From: an uncultured Clostridium sp.
GTDB taxonomy: Bacteria > Bacillota > Clostridia > TANB77 > CAG-508
Reading direction: 5' to 3'
Assembly: GCA_900554635.1 (NCBI GenBank)
Contig: USHY01000013.1
Coordinates: 1-28,907, forward strand
Length of the DNA stretch: 28,907 bases
A program made the translations under genes and the position numbers. Shown here piece by piece: positions 1 to 7,785 of the stretch (position 1 is the stretch's first letter; every line of letters begins with the position of its first letter). The notes beneath the pieces are model-generated. The model was not told the DNA's origin. It worked only from the letters and a program-made list of their open reading frames with translations, and made no database searches.

Positions 1-47
1 AGCTCCACCTCCAACTTTTATTTACGGGTTTTAACGATGCGTTTTTT

Positions 48-78
48 AAGCTATGTCCTCATTTATAGAACATAGCTT
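48..78. repeat. Inverted repeat (9-bp perfect stem, 13-nt loop)
   Basis: AAGCTATGT at 48-56 pairs perfectly with ACATAGCTT at 70-78. Neither strand has a clear T-run after the stem (the six T's lie before it on the + strand), so it is not a typical intrinsic terminator. It may end the transcript of a gene lying left of the window. Confidence 0.4.
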
Positions 79-149
79 ATATAATTTACCATATTTTTGA
101 GGAAAAGTCAAGGGTTTTGGGAACTTTTTCGTGTTTTTTTTGATTTTTA

Positions 150-178
150 TTGATATGAATTTGTTTTTTTGTTATACT
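150..178 (+). promoter_or_regulatory. Sigma-A type promoter of the toxin-antitoxin pair
   Basis: TTGATA (150-155), a 17-bp spacer and TATACT (173-178) form a near-consensus vegetative promoter. It lies about 60 bp upstream of the antitoxin start, and an AAGGAG ribosome binding site sits at 223-228. Confidence 0.75.
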
Positions 179-237
179 ATGAGTGTAGTATTTATATTTT
201 CATTGCTTCTTAACAATTAATTAAGGAGTTGATGTGA

Positions 238-414
238 ATGAGTAAAAAACAAGTATTATCTAATTTTATAACAGATTATGAGAATAATTTATCTGAAGAA
301 GACATTTTGAATGAACTGTTGATTTATTGCAAAATAAATGAGGGTTTAAAGGCTATTGAAAATGGTAAAACTGTTACTAATGAGGAAATGAAGAAGTTGA
401 TTTTAGCATGCTGA
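238..414 (+). CDS. Type II antitoxin, RelB/ParD-like (58 aa)
   Basis: This small ORF starts at an ATG nine bases after AAGGAG and encodes 58 residues. Its acidic middle and its end (GLKAIENGKTVTNEEMKK) resemble the C-terminal region of small antitoxins that wrap around RelE/ParE toxins. Its stop overlaps the start of the toxin by seven bases, the usual translational coupling of such pairs. By family analogy it would neutralise the toxin by direct binding and, with it, repress its own promoter at 150-178. I see no clear operator palindrome. The exact antitoxin family cannot be fixed by eye. Confidence 0.8.
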   Translation: MSKKQVLSNFITDYENNLSEEDILNELLIYCKINEGLKAIENGKTVTNEEMKKLILAC

Positions 415-728
415 TTTGGACTGAGCCTGCAAAAAAAGATGTGATGAATTATATAGATACTGCAAAAACTGGAACAGAAGATAACTTGAAAAAATATTTT
501 TTAGAATTAATTAATTATATTGATGTTTTAAATTTTATGCCATATCTTGGCAAAAAGTTAAATCTATTATCTGTAGATTTACATATCCGTCAAATTATTT
601 ATAAAAGTCATAAGATTATATACTTAGTATCCACTTCAAACATTTACATTTTATCTGTATTGCACGCAAAAATGGATAAAGTAACTATTGTTTCTAAAAT
701 AATTGCTTCTCTTTCAAATTTTTCCTAA
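408..728 (+). CDS. RelE/ParE superfamily toxin (106 aa)
   Basis: The protein has the size and layout of the RelE/ParE fold: an N-terminal strand and helix (IWTEPAKKDVMNYI, residues 3-16), a conserved middle (FMPYLGKKL, about residues 43-51) and a C-terminal sheet (IRQIIYKSHKIIYLV, then IYILSVLHAKMDK). RelE-like members cleave ribosome-bound mRNA and ParE-like members poison DNA gyrase. The LHAKMD ending is common in ParE-like sequences, but the target cannot be assigned by eye. It starts inside the antitoxin gene, so the two are co-translated. Length is normal and I see no damage. Confidence 0.85.
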   Translation: MLIWTEPAKKDVMNYIDTAKTGTEDNLKKYFLELINYIDVLNFMPYLGKKLNLLSVDLHIRQIIYKSHKIIYLVSTSNIYILSVLHAKMDKVTIVSKIIASLSNFS

Positions 729-744
729 TATTTCAATTTTTTTA

Positions 745-773
745 TTGTTTTCTCTCTCCGAAAATGATATAAT
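745..773 (+). promoter_or_regulatory. Promoter of the dnaD-dnaI unit
   Basis: TTGTTT (745-750), a 17-bp spacer and a perfect TATAAT (768-773) lie just before the DnaD-like gene. An AAAGGGAGAG ribosome binding site (785-794) precedes the ATG at 801. Confidence 0.7.
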
Positions 774-800
774 GTTTTAACTAAAAAGGGAGAGATTTTT

Positions 801-1763
801 ATGAAGTTGGATTGTAAGGATAAGTCTATTTTATTTTCACATACTGAAATACCTGATATTTTTTTCACTGAGTATATGACTTGTGCTAGTGGTGATTTTG
901 TTAAGATTTATTTGTGTTTGCTGTTTTTATCTAAGTATGATAAAGAAATTAAGCTTACTGATTTATCTAAGAAACTTAATATTCCTTTTAATGTTATTCA
1001 AGCTGGGCTTACTTTTTGGGAAGAAAATGGTGTTATTACTAAAAAGCCTACTGGTTATACATTAAATAACTTGCAGGAGATTGAACTTCATAAGTCTTAT
1101 TCACCAAACCTTACTTTATCTGCTGAAACCATTAAGAACAACAGTAAGAGCCAATATAGAGCTAAGGCTATTGAAAGCATTAATAATCAGTACTTTCAAG
1201 GAATTATGTCTCCTTCTTGGTATAGTGATATTGATTTATGGTTTAAGAAATATGAATTTGATGAACAAGTTATGGTTTCTTTATTTGATTATTGTTTTGG
1301 AAAATCCGCACTTCATAAAAACTATGTGCAGACAGTTGCTGAAGCTTGGTCTAAAAACAATATAAAAACATTTAATGATTTAGAAAATTATTATCAAAAG
1401 AGAGATAATATGGCAAAAACTAAAAAGGCTATTGCTAAAAAGCTGGGCCGTTACACAGCCTTTTCAGAGTTCGAAGATGAATATATTGAAAAATGGGTTT
1501 TGGACTATGGATACAACTTAGATATAATAAACATCGCTTTGAAAAAAACTACTTCTAAAGCAAATCCAACATTTGATTATTTTGATAAGTTGCTTACCGA
1601 TTGGCATGACAGAAAACTTAAAACCCCTGAGGAAGTACAGAATTTTATGGCTGATTTTAAAACTCAAAACAAAAATATAAAAGAGCTTGAAAAGAAAACT
1701 AATTACAACAATTATACACAAAGGCAGTATGATGATTTAAACAAATTATATGCAAACAACTAA
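801..1763 (+). CDS. DnaD-like replication initiation protein (320 aa)
   Basis: The first ~100 residues look like a winged-helix DnaD N-domain (LTDLSKKLNIPFNVIQAGLTFWEENGVI, residues 51-78, shown in part: LSKKLNIPFN). Two DnaB_2/DnaD C-terminal repeats follow. Each carries the family's Y-x-I/V-x-W signature: YVQTVAEAWSKNNIKT near residue 177 and FDYFDKLLTDWHDRKLKT near residue 260. In Bacillota such proteins remodel DNA at the origin and help recruit the helicase loader. The gene is followed after 17 bp by a DnaI/DnaC-type ATPase, matching the chromosomal helicase-loading pair. It has its own promoter and is complete. A phage-derived replication module is possible, but nothing phage-like adjoins it. 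Confidence 0.88.
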   Translation: MKLDCKDKSILFSHTEIPDIFFTEYMTCASGDFVKIYLCLLFLSKYDKEIKLTDLSKKLNIPFNVIQAGLTFWEENGVITKKPTGYTLNNLQEIELHKSYSPNLTLSAETIKNNSKSQYRAKAIESINNQYFQGIMSPSWYSDIDLWFKKYEFDEQVMVSLFDYCFGKSALHKNYVQTVAEAWSKNNIKTFNDLENYYQKRDNMAKTKKAIAKKLGRYTAFSEFEDEYIEKWVLDYGYNLDIINIALKKTTSKANPTFDYFDKLLTDWHDRKLKTPEEVQNFMADFKTQNKNIKELEKKTNYNNYTQRQYDDLNKLYANN

Positions 1764-1780
1764 AAATGAGGTGATTCTAA

Positions 1781-2779
1781 ATGGTAAGTAACAGCACTTT
1801 AAAAGACCTTTTAAATGAATATGATAAAAAACAAATTAAAGCTAACACTGAATTAGAAAGTAGAAAGGCAAAGTTATATGAAAAAATCCCAAGATTAGCG
1901 GAAATTGAATCTGAACTCAACAGTGTAGCAATTTCCTCTGCTAAAGCTATTTTAGCCTCAAATTCTGAAAATATATTGAAGGATTTACAATCCAAAGTAA
2001 ATGATTTAAAAACTGAACGCTTGAAATTACTAAAAAAAGAAGAAAAAACTTTAGATTATCTTTCCCCAATTTTTGAATGTCCAAAATGCAAAGATACTGG
2101 ATATGTTTTAGATGGTGAAAAGACTGTTATGTGTAGCTGCTTAAAGCAAAAAATTCTTGATATTGAATATAATAATTCAAACATTGGAAATTTAGATAGA
2201 GAAAATTTTAAAAAATTTAATATTAATTTATATTCTGATGAGGTAAATGAAGAAAAATACAGTTCTAATTTGTCTCCTAGAGACAATATTAAGATTATTG
2301 GAAAGGAAGCTAAAAAGTTTATCAAAAATTTTGATGACCCTCTTCAAAAAAATTTACTTTTTTCTGGAGGAACTGGCCTTGGTAAAACTTTTTTATCAAA
2401 CTGCATTGTTGCAGAACTTTTATCTCAAGGAAAAACGGTTCTATACCAAACAGCACCAGTTATGTTTGATACGTTGATAAACGAAATTTTCAATAAAAAT
2501 TCTGATAATACATTTTCAAAGAATTTATTAAGTGTTGATTTATTAGTAATAGATGACCTAGGAACTGAAACAATGAATAGCATGAAATTTACTGAACTAT
2601 ATAAAATAATTAATACAAGATTGCTTAATCAAAATGGTAAAATTACTAAAACAATAATTTCAACAAACCTAGATTTGCAGAGCCTATTTAGGACTTATGA
2701 TGAAAGAATAGTTTCAAGGTTTATTGGCAATTATAGCATCTATAGATTCTTTGGAGATGATATAAGATTTAAAAAATAA
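1781..2779 (+). CDS. dnaI: DnaI/DnaC-like helicase loader ATPase (332 aa)
   Basis: Residues 1-90 are a coiled-coil-like N-domain. A zinc-binding motif follows (CPKCKDTGY then CSCLK, near residues 98-120), characteristic of DnaI. The AAA+ core has Walker A GGTGLGKT (near residue 196), Walker B LLVIDDLGTE (near 257) and a sensor region (TIISTNLD, near 290) before an arginine-containing end (YDERIVSRF). The protein loads the replicative helicase onto origin DNA. It lies 17 bp after the DnaD-like gene, with AGGTG before the ATG. The IstB family shares the ATPase core, but the zinc module and DnaD partner favour a chromosomal helicase loader. Confidence 0.88.
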   Translation: MVSNSTLKDLLNEYDKKQIKANTELESRKAKLYEKIPRLAEIESELNSVAISSAKAILASNSENILKDLQSKVNDLKTERLKLLKKEEKTLDYLSPIFECPKCKDTGYVLDGEKTVMCSCLKQKILDIEYNNSNIGNLDRENFKKFNINLYSDEVNEEKYSSNLSPRDNIKIIGKEAKKFIKNFDDPLQKNLLFSGGTGLGKTFLSNCIVAELLSQGKTVLYQTAPVMFDTLINEIFNKNSDNTFSKNLLSVDLLVIDDLGTETMNSMKFTELYKIINTRLLNQNGKITKTIISTNLDLQSLFRTYDERIVSRFIGNYSIYRFFGDDIRFKK

Positions 2780-2790
2780 AAACCAAACAA

Positions 2791-2820
2791 AAAGAGGATT
2801 CCATTTCTGGTTTCCTCTTT
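2791..2820. terminator. Hairpin between convergent genes (likely bidirectional terminator)
   Basis: AAAGAGGA (2791-2798) pairs with TCCTCTTT (2813-2820) in the 48-bp gap between the dnaI stop and the stop of the convergent surface-protein gene. T-rich tracts flank both sides, and the run on the minus-strand side is stronger. Confidence 0.6.
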
Positions 2821-2827
2821 ATCTTTA

Positions 2828-3874
2828 TTAACCACCTGTTGGTTGATTTGCTGATCTAGTTATTTGTATATCTAATGCAATGTTTCCACCTGAAGCATCG
2901 TTTTCACAATCATAATCTTGACCTTCTATCCAGCAATATACTCTTATTTTTGTAATACCTGGTTCCAATGTAAATATTGGTAAATTATCTTCAGTATTTT
3001 CTCCGAAGTTTGATGCTGTTTTGTAATTTGGTGTTACAGTTTTAAAATATGTACCATTTGCTGCTGCTGTTGTATTTGGTAATAAAATTCCTGTATCGAT
3101 ATCAGCAATTACACCATCTGTTGCAATTTGGTCTACACCTGTTTGAGTTGCAGCTGGCATTGATGTTAATCCGAAATCTGCTAATGTTTTATTATAATTA
3201 CCTATTGCATGAGATATTGCTGCTGGTGTGTGTGCATCATAGTTTGGTTCCCAAATATATAATTGTCCAGCATTCATTTGTTGAATTATTGTTAAGTCTG
3301 TTCCGGCTGGTTTGTTACCTTGTACCACGAAAGCTACACGAGCTGCATTTTCAATTCCTGTAGATTTTGCACCTGTTGCTTTTATTCCAGAGTTTGCTGT
3401 TAATTCAATATTTGTTTTTGATTCAACTTTTAGGAATATATCAAATGCTAAGAAATTACCTGTTGCAGTATCTGCAGTTGAATTAATTTCAGTTTCTTTT
3501 GTCGCTGTTAATTCATACTTACCAGAAGTTTTATTTGCATTTACTGTACCTAAGAACATATCTAATTTTCCATCAGTTATGTTTCCACCTGTTGATACTG
3601 GTGCTAAGTTAACTGGTAATTGATTTAATAAATCTGTATATTTTCCTGATGCTGTAATCAAATCATCTTTTCCTATTAATGCTGAGAATATACTTCCATC
3701 AGCTGATATTTGTAAACCATTCTGAGCTGCTACATTTACTTGTAATTGGCTAATTGTAACAGTTTGGTTTGCTGTAAACCACGCATAAGATGAAGATAAA
3801 AGTATTATTGCTGTTAAAAGCAATAACAATAAGGTTAGACGAAGACTACGCCTCTTTTGTTTTCTTGTTTCCAT
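2828..3874 (-). CDS. SipW-dependent secreted TasA-like surface protein (348 aa)
   Basis: The N-terminus is a basic stretch (METRKQKRRSLR), a hydrophobic core and then SSSYAWFTANQTVTI. The Y-A-W-F segment after the core is the hallmark of substrates cut by ER-type (SipW) signal peptidases such as TasA and camelysin. The rest is a beta-rich, Thr/Asn-rich secreted domain without catalytic motifs. Near the end, WIEGQDYDCENDASGG is followed by DIQITR. The neighbouring 4042-4758 protein shares this EG-D-DC-GG pattern. It has its own strong promoter at 3914-3942 and a GGAGAG ribosome binding site, and is probably the best expressed surface subunit here. Role as a fibre or coat subunit is inferred. 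Confidence 0.78.
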   Translation of the reverse strand: METRKQKRRSLRLTLLLLLLTAIILLSSSYAWFTANQTVTISQLQVNVAAQNGLQISADGSIFSALIGKDDLITASGKYTDLLNQLPVNLAPVSTGGNITDGKLDMFLGTVNANKTSGKYELTATKETEINSTADTATGNFLAFDIFLKVESKTNIELTANSGIKATGAKSTGIENAARVAFVVQGNKPAGTDLTIIQQMNAGQLYIWEPNYDAHTPAAISHAIGNYNKTLADFGLTSMPAATQTGVDQIATDGVIADIDTGILLPNTTAAANGTYFKTVTPNYKTASNFGENTEDNLPIFTLEPGITKIRVYCWIEGQDYDCENDASGGNIALDIQITRSANQPTGG

Positions 3875-3913
3875 ATTTTTTCTCTCCTTAAATATATATT
3901 TTCTATATGCTAT

Positions 3914-3942
3914 ATGTTACCATTAAATATTATGGGAGTCAA
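3914..3942 (-). promoter_or_regulatory. Strong promoter of the 2828-3874 surface-protein gene
   Basis: Read on the minus strand, TTGACT (3942-3937), a 17-bp spacer and TAACAT (3919-3914) form a near-consensus promoter about 40 bp upstream of the start. An array of phased ATTAC motifs lies directly upstream (see 3959-4014). Confidence 0.75.
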
Positions 3943-3958
3943 TACTTTTTTAAATAAT

Positions 3959-4014
3959 GTAATATAAATGTTTTATTTGTAATTTTTGTAATAATTTTGT
4001 AATATTCTCGTAAT
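3959..4014 (-). promoter_or_regulatory. Array of ATTAC repeats upstream of the -35 (possible activator site)
   Basis: On the minus strand ATTAC occurs five times. The + strand GTAAT copies begin at 3959, 3979, 3988, 3999 and 4010, so they are spaced 20, 9, 11 and 11 bp, close to whole helical turns. The array begins 17 bp upstream of the -35 box. This could place a repeat-binding activator on one DNA face. It could also be chance in AT-rich DNA. Confidence 0.35.
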
Positions 4015-4041
4015 AATATGTGATTTTTTGTCATATTTTTT

Positions 4042-4758
4042 CTAATCATTTCGTGTTTCATTTGTGCCTAATTGCTCTTCAGTTATTTCCATGTGCATTT
4101 TCATTTGTCCTCCAATTAGGTCATCTATGCAATCTGGATCATCTCCTTCCAAATAGATAACTATTGTAAATTTATCAATATCTCCTTCTTTAAAATTTGT
4201 TCTTCCCTTAACAGCAACAATATCATCTGAATAGAATTTTTCTGTATCTTTTTCAGGTTCTCCATTTGAAGCAGCTTTTGCAAAAATTGTTCTTTCTCCA
4301 TTTTGGTAAACCATAACTCTTACAGCTTTATCAACATTTCTTATAACATCATCTACAAATATTGTGTACCAATAATTAATTGTATCTGCTCCTTGGTTTT
4401 CTATATAAAATGTGTAAGCTATGTAATTATCGCCATTATGGGCTCCACCAATATATTCATTTAAATTGTTTGGTAACCATGTAACTGAAATATTGTCTAA
4501 ATACTCTTTTTTCTCTGCTTTTAGAATTCTTCTGCTTTCCTTTGTTTCTGGATTTTCATATATTACTATTCCACTTTTTTTTGCAAAGTTTTGATCTAAA
4601 GAAACCGTAAATGCTCCCTGTTCATATACAATTCTTAAAATTACATATATTATCATTAAAAAAAGTGCACTCATTAAAAGCCCTAGTTTTAACATTTTAA
4701 TTCTTTTTTCTCTTTTATTAACTTTTTCTGAATTTAATTCGATTTCTTTTTTAGACAT
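4042..4758 (-). CDS. Membrane-anchored or secreted camelysin-like protein (238 aa)
   Basis: A charged cytoplasmic N-terminus (residues 1-22) precedes a hydrophobic segment (about 24-42). A beta-rich outer domain follows, containing YIAYTFYIENQGADTINYWY, which resembles the core of TasA/camelysin-type domains. The end carries IYLEGDDPDCIDDLIGGQ and MHMEITEEQ, matching the C-terminal motif of the 2828-3874 protein (EG, D, DC, GG, then an IT strand). There is no Y-A-x-F site as clear as in its neighbours (EQGAFTVSLD may be equivalent), so it may stay anchored. It is divergently placed from 4828-5442. A GAGGAAAAG ribosome binding site precedes the start. Confidence 0.7.
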   Translation of the reverse strand: MSKKEIELNSEKVNKREKRIKMLKLGLLMSALFLMIIYVILRIVYEQGAFTVSLDQNFAKKSGIVIYENPETKESRRILKAEKKEYLDNISVTWLPNNLNEYIGGAHNGDNYIAYTFYIENQGADTINYWYTIFVDDVIRNVDKAVRVMVYQNGERTIFAKAASNGEPEKDTEKFYSDDIVAVKGRTNFKEGDIDKFTIVIYLEGDDPDCIDDLIGGQMKMHMEITEEQLGTNETRND

Positions 4759-4775
4759 ATCTTTTCCTCTTTTTA

Positions 4776-4804
4776 TTGATTTCGTATTTTTTGTATGGTA
4801 AAAT
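4776..4804 (+). promoter_or_regulatory. Promoter of the 4828-5442 gene
   Basis: TTGATT (4776-4781), a 17-bp spacer and TAAAAT (4799-4804) lie within the 69-bp divergent gap, 24 bp before the start codon. Confidence 0.6.
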
Positions 4805-4827
4805 TTATTTTGTAAGTAGGTGTTTTT

Positions 4828-5442
4828 ATGAAACTATTTAAAAAGTATATTTTATTAATGGCTTTATTTTCTGCAATTATATCCTTATTTGTTTTAATTA
4901 ATACATATGCAAAATATGCAACTTCTGCTAAGCAAATAGCAGATATTCCTATTGCCAGATGGAATATTAAGGTTAATGATGTTTCAATTAAAAATGGAGA
5001 CACATTAACATCTGTTATTTCTCCTATATTCCCTGGTTCTGAGCATATTGCTGAAGGAATTATTGCACCAACTGCTGAAGGATATTTCGATTTAAGTTTA
5101 GACTGTACTGATGCTGATGTTTCATTTTCATATAACATCACAATCTCTGCAAATGAACAAAGTAGTGTTACAGATATAGTAACAACAGGTTACTCAATAG
5201 ACAATGGTGATATAATTTCATTTGACAATGATTCTAATGTTATTTCTGATAATATTTTTTATGAAAGTGGAATTACTAATCGAAATATTAGGGTTTATAT
5301 TAAGTGGAATGATGACCCAGACTCACAAACTATGAATAATGAGCAAGACACATCTTCAACTTTTGAAACTTCAAATGGAGCATTATTAAATGTTGATTTA
5401 GTATTTACTCAGATTGCTGATATAAGCGTTACAACACCTTAA
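4828..5442 (+). CDS. SipW-dependent camelysin/TasA-like protein (204 aa)
   Basis: A short basic start and hydrophobic core (residues 7-25) end at NTYAKYATSAKQ, a typical SipW-type cleavage context. The mature part begins with IARWNIKVNDVSI and continues with PGSEHIAEGIIAPTAEGY, then DVSFSYNITIS. This W-N-I-K / P-G / V-x-Y-x-I-T order recurs in 12393-13010 and, more distantly, in 5445-6056, so the three are paralogous subunits. It is the only member of the set on the + strand here and has its own promoter. The C-terminus (ADISVTT) faces the related end of the convergent gene 2 bp away. No enzymatic motif is visible. Confidence 0.72.
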   Translation: MKLFKKYILLMALFSAIISLFVLINTYAKYATSAKQIADIPIARWNIKVNDVSIKNGDTLTSVISPIFPGSEHIAEGIIAPTAEGYFDLSLDCTDADVSFSYNITISANEQSSVTDIVTTGYSIDNGDIISFDNDSNVISDNIFYESGITNRNIRVYIKWNDDPDSQTMNNEQDTSSTFETSNGALLNVDLVFTQIADISVTTP

Positions 5443-5469
5443 AGTTACACTTCATGCTGTGTAGCGCTT
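5424..5469. repeat. Inverted repeat spanning the ends of two convergent paralogues
   Basis: AAGCGTTACA (5424-5433) pairs with TGTAGCGCTT (5460-5469) at 9 of 10 positions, with one G-T mismatch. The arms encode the related C-terminal motifs D-I-S-V-T (+ gene) and D-V-S-A-T (- gene). There is no T-run, so use as a terminator is uncertain. Confidence 0.45.
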
Positions 5470-6056
5470 ACATCAACTTCCACATATATACTTGAAGAAC
5501 TGGGATGATTTTTATTATATTCATAGGCCATTTCTCCCCATTTAGTGTCTAATGCATCATCTCCAGATTCAAAATTCCAAACTAATTTTATATCAAAATC
5601 AGCACTACCATTTTCTTCATCTAAGTTTGTATTATCTATTGCAAATGTTAATTTAAAAGGATATTCATTAAGTTTTTCAATTAATTTATCTTGTGTAAAT
5701 GTTTCACTTACAGTATATGTTTCATCTAAAATTCTAATTGTACGTATATTATATTTTAACAAGGCCTTCATTTCTCCAACATTATATGCTGTTAAGGTTT
5801 TCATCTGAGGTTCCATTCCCGGGTATATTTTATCTACTTCAAAAACAACATTTGTTGTTACTTCTTTTTCTCCAGCTCTAAATTTTACATTCCAGGATGT
5901 TATATGTGCAGATATACCACTTGAAACTTTGGTTGCATAAATAAACCAAGCATATGAGTTAAAGCTAAGAAATACTATAAGCAATATTATTGTTTTTAGT
6001 TTTACCTTTTTTATAATCCTAAATAATATAAATTCCTTATTCTTCGTGGTTTCCAT
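5445..6056 (-). CDS. SipW-dependent TasA-like surface protein (203 aa)
   Basis: I start the gene at the ATG whose complement is 6054-6056, because AAAGGAG (6061-6067) sits at the right distance. A start 18 bp further upstream lacks such a site. The N-terminus has a hydrophobic stretch ending at NSYAWFIYATKVSSG, a SipW-type cleavage context. The mature domain holds ITSWNVKF, IYPGMEPQMKTLTAYNVGE and LLKYNIRTI, the same order of motifs as in 4828-5442 and 12393-13010. It overlaps the end of the upstream signal-peptidase gene by 20 bp, so the peptidase and its probable substrate are translationally coupled. It is the last gene of the ten-gene operon starting at 13528. Confidence 0.75.
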   Translation of the reverse strand: METTKNKEFILFRIIKKVKLKTIILLIVFLSFNSYAWFIYATKVSSGISAHITSWNVKFRAGEKEVTTNVVFEVDKIYPGMEPQMKTLTAYNVGEMKALLKYNIRTIRILDETYTVSETFTQDKLIEKLNEYPFKLTFAIDNTNLDEENGSADFDIKLVWNFESGDDALDTKWGEMAYEYNKNHPSSSSIYVEVDVSATQHEV

Positions 6057-6639
6057 TATTCTCCTTTTTTTCATTTTGTTTGCTTTTTTTATCTTCGATT
6101 AAGTCAATTATAATTCTTCTAATCTCAATGAAAACAAGTAATGCAACTGGTATAAATATTACAAAATATAATGAATATAAGTTTTGAATAATTTTTGAGA
6201 TAACGCTTAACGTTTTAACTTTATAAATAATTTTACCAACTACTTGGTCTTGGCCAACTATTGGATCCTCTTCGGTATTTGCTAGACCTTTTGTATGGAA
6301 TTTATAGTTTCCATTTTCATTTTCTATATCTATTACTTGGTGAGTTACAATTTTACCTGCAAAATCTCCCTCTTTTCCAAGATATGTAATATCATCTTCT
6401 TTTTTTATTTCTGATGGTGAAATTGTTTTTGAAACCAATACATCTCCAACTTCATATTTAGGAAACATACTTCCTGTTACAATGTTGAATATTCTATATC
6501 CCCCAAGACTCAAATTATTGTTTGATGCTCTTTGTAAAACTACTGTTATTAATATTAGTACAACTAGTAAAACTAATAGAGTATATAATATATTTCCGAT
6601 TAAATTTAAAATTTTATTATTCTTAATTTTTTTAAACAT
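6037..6639 (-). CDS. sipW: Signal peptidase I, SipW/ER type, apparently active (200 aa)
   Basis: This is a membrane serine protease of the ER-type (SipW) branch, which uses a Ser-His pair instead of Ser-Lys. The nucleophile is Ser57 in VTGSMFPKYEVGD. His100 lies in IVTHQVI, where bacterial-type enzymes have Lys. A conserved TKGLANTEED box follows near residue 117. One transmembrane segment lies near residues 15-35 and a second near 152-172, which is typical. It presumably releases the Y-A-[KWL]-[FY] surface proteins encoded around it. The substrate gene 5445-6056 overlaps its 3' end. Confidence 0.88.
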   Translation of the reverse strand: MFKKIKNNKILNLIGNILYTLLVLLVVLILITVVLQRASNNNLSLGGYRIFNIVTGSMFPKYEVGDVLVSKTISPSEIKKEDDITYLGKEGDFAGKIVTHQVIDIENENGNYKFHTKGLANTEEDPIVGQDQVVGKIIYKVKTLSVISKIIQNLYSLYFVIFIPVALLVFIEIRRIIIDLIEDKKSKQNEKKENNGNHEE

Positions 6640-6658
6640 GTTATTTTCTCCCTTTTTT

Positions 6659-7768
6659 CTATGCTTTTTTTAGTTCTTTTAAATATTTATTTATCTCATT
6701 TTTTATTATTTTTTGTATCTCGCCAATATTAGCCATATTTTTGACTTTGACTAGAGCATATGTATCTGAAAGCATATTTTTTAGTTGTTCCTCGGTTAGT
6801 CCTTGGTTTATATATACTATCTTTTCTAACAAATTTTTAGTTGCTTGCTCTTTTAGTTGATTTTGCTCTGATGTTTCATTTTCATCTTTATCTAGTGATT
6901 TTAATATTAAGTAATCTAAAAAGAATGTTTCATCCATTAATTTCTTTAGATTTTCATCATCACTATAGTCTTGTTTATCCATAATGTGTTTTGATTTATC
7001 ATCAATATTTTCTTGCATGTAATTCCATAACTTTACTGCATATTGAAAGTTTACATTCTTAAGTATTACATTTGTTTTTTTAATTGGTGATGTTACAAGA
7101 GTCATATGTTTTTTTTCAAGTAACTTATAAACTTCTGAGTATGTTAAATCGGCTATTTTTTGCTCTAATTTTTCTATTCTTTGGAGTGCTTCTGCTGAAG
7201 TGTTTTTATTTTTTCCAGCTAAATTTGTGCTTAAGTTTAGTTTAATTGTAACTTCCTCATCATTCATTTTTGATGTTCCATTATATTCAATGTTTTTATT
7301 ATTTTTTTCACTTATTGCCATTCTAAGTTCAATTGCCTTTTTCTTTCTGCTAATAAAAAACTTCATATTTTGAATCAAACTAAATATAAACCTATTTTCA
7401 TAAGTATCATAACTTTCTTCTTTATTAATATTCAGTATTTTAGATGGCCTTACATCACCAGTTTTTTTGTCAAAATCCTGAATAAGGTTTGTATTTTTAG
7501 ATAAATGTTTAATGCTTTCCACTGTAATTTTTCTTGCAAGCTCTATTTTTACAATTTCTTCTTCATTTATAATAAATCTATTAGGATTTCTTAGTATATT
7601 ATCCAAATATGGAACTGTTTCTTCCATTATTTTAATCCATTCTAAGTCCTCTGTAACTTTTTCCAGCTCTGTCTTTAAATTCATATTTGATTCAATTTCA
7701 TCTAAAAACTTTTGTGTATCACTTTCTTTTTTTTCTTCTAAAAGTTGCATAATTTTAAAGTTGTCCAT
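6659..7768 (-). CDS. DUF2357-like protein partnered with an McrB-like ATPase (369 aa)
   Basis: The protein is soluble and mostly helical. Residues 117-131 (EESYDTYENRFIFSL) match the conserved core of DUF2357, a domain usually found beside McrB-like AAA+ ATPases and often fused to a PD-(D/E)XK nuclease. I see no nuclease motif here, and the C-terminal half is coiled-coil-like (QRIEKLEQKIADLTYSEVYK). It starts 17 bp downstream of the ATPase gene, so the two probably form a complex. Its place inside a surface-protein operon argues against a restriction role. Function is not known; the DUF2357 assignment is by motif only. Confidence 0.6.
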   Translation of the reverse strand: MDNFKIMQLLEEKKESDTQKFLDEIESNMNLKTELEKVTEDLEWIKIMEETVPYLDNILRNPNRFIINEEEIVKIELARKITVESIKHLSKNTNLIQDFDKKTGDVRPSKILNINKEESYDTYENRFIFSLIQNMKFFISRKKKAIELRMAISEKNNKNIEYNGTSKMNDEEVTIKLNLSTNLAGKNKNTSAEALQRIEKLEQKIADLTYSEVYKLLEKKHMTLVTSPIKKTNVILKNVNFQYAVKLWNYMQENIDDKSKHIMDKQDYSDDENLKKLMDETFFLDYLILKSLDKDENETSEQNQLKEQATKNLLEKIVYINQGLTEEQLKNMLSDTYALVKVKNMANIGEIQKIIKNEINKYLKELKKA

Positions 7769-7785
7769 TTCAATACCTTCCTAAC

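Noticed and set aside
1..20. AGCTCCACC at the window edge resembles the 3' acceptor end of a tmRNA or tRNA
   Set aside because: Only a few bases are available, the CCA is not clear, and no T-arm can be seen, so no RNA gene is claimed.
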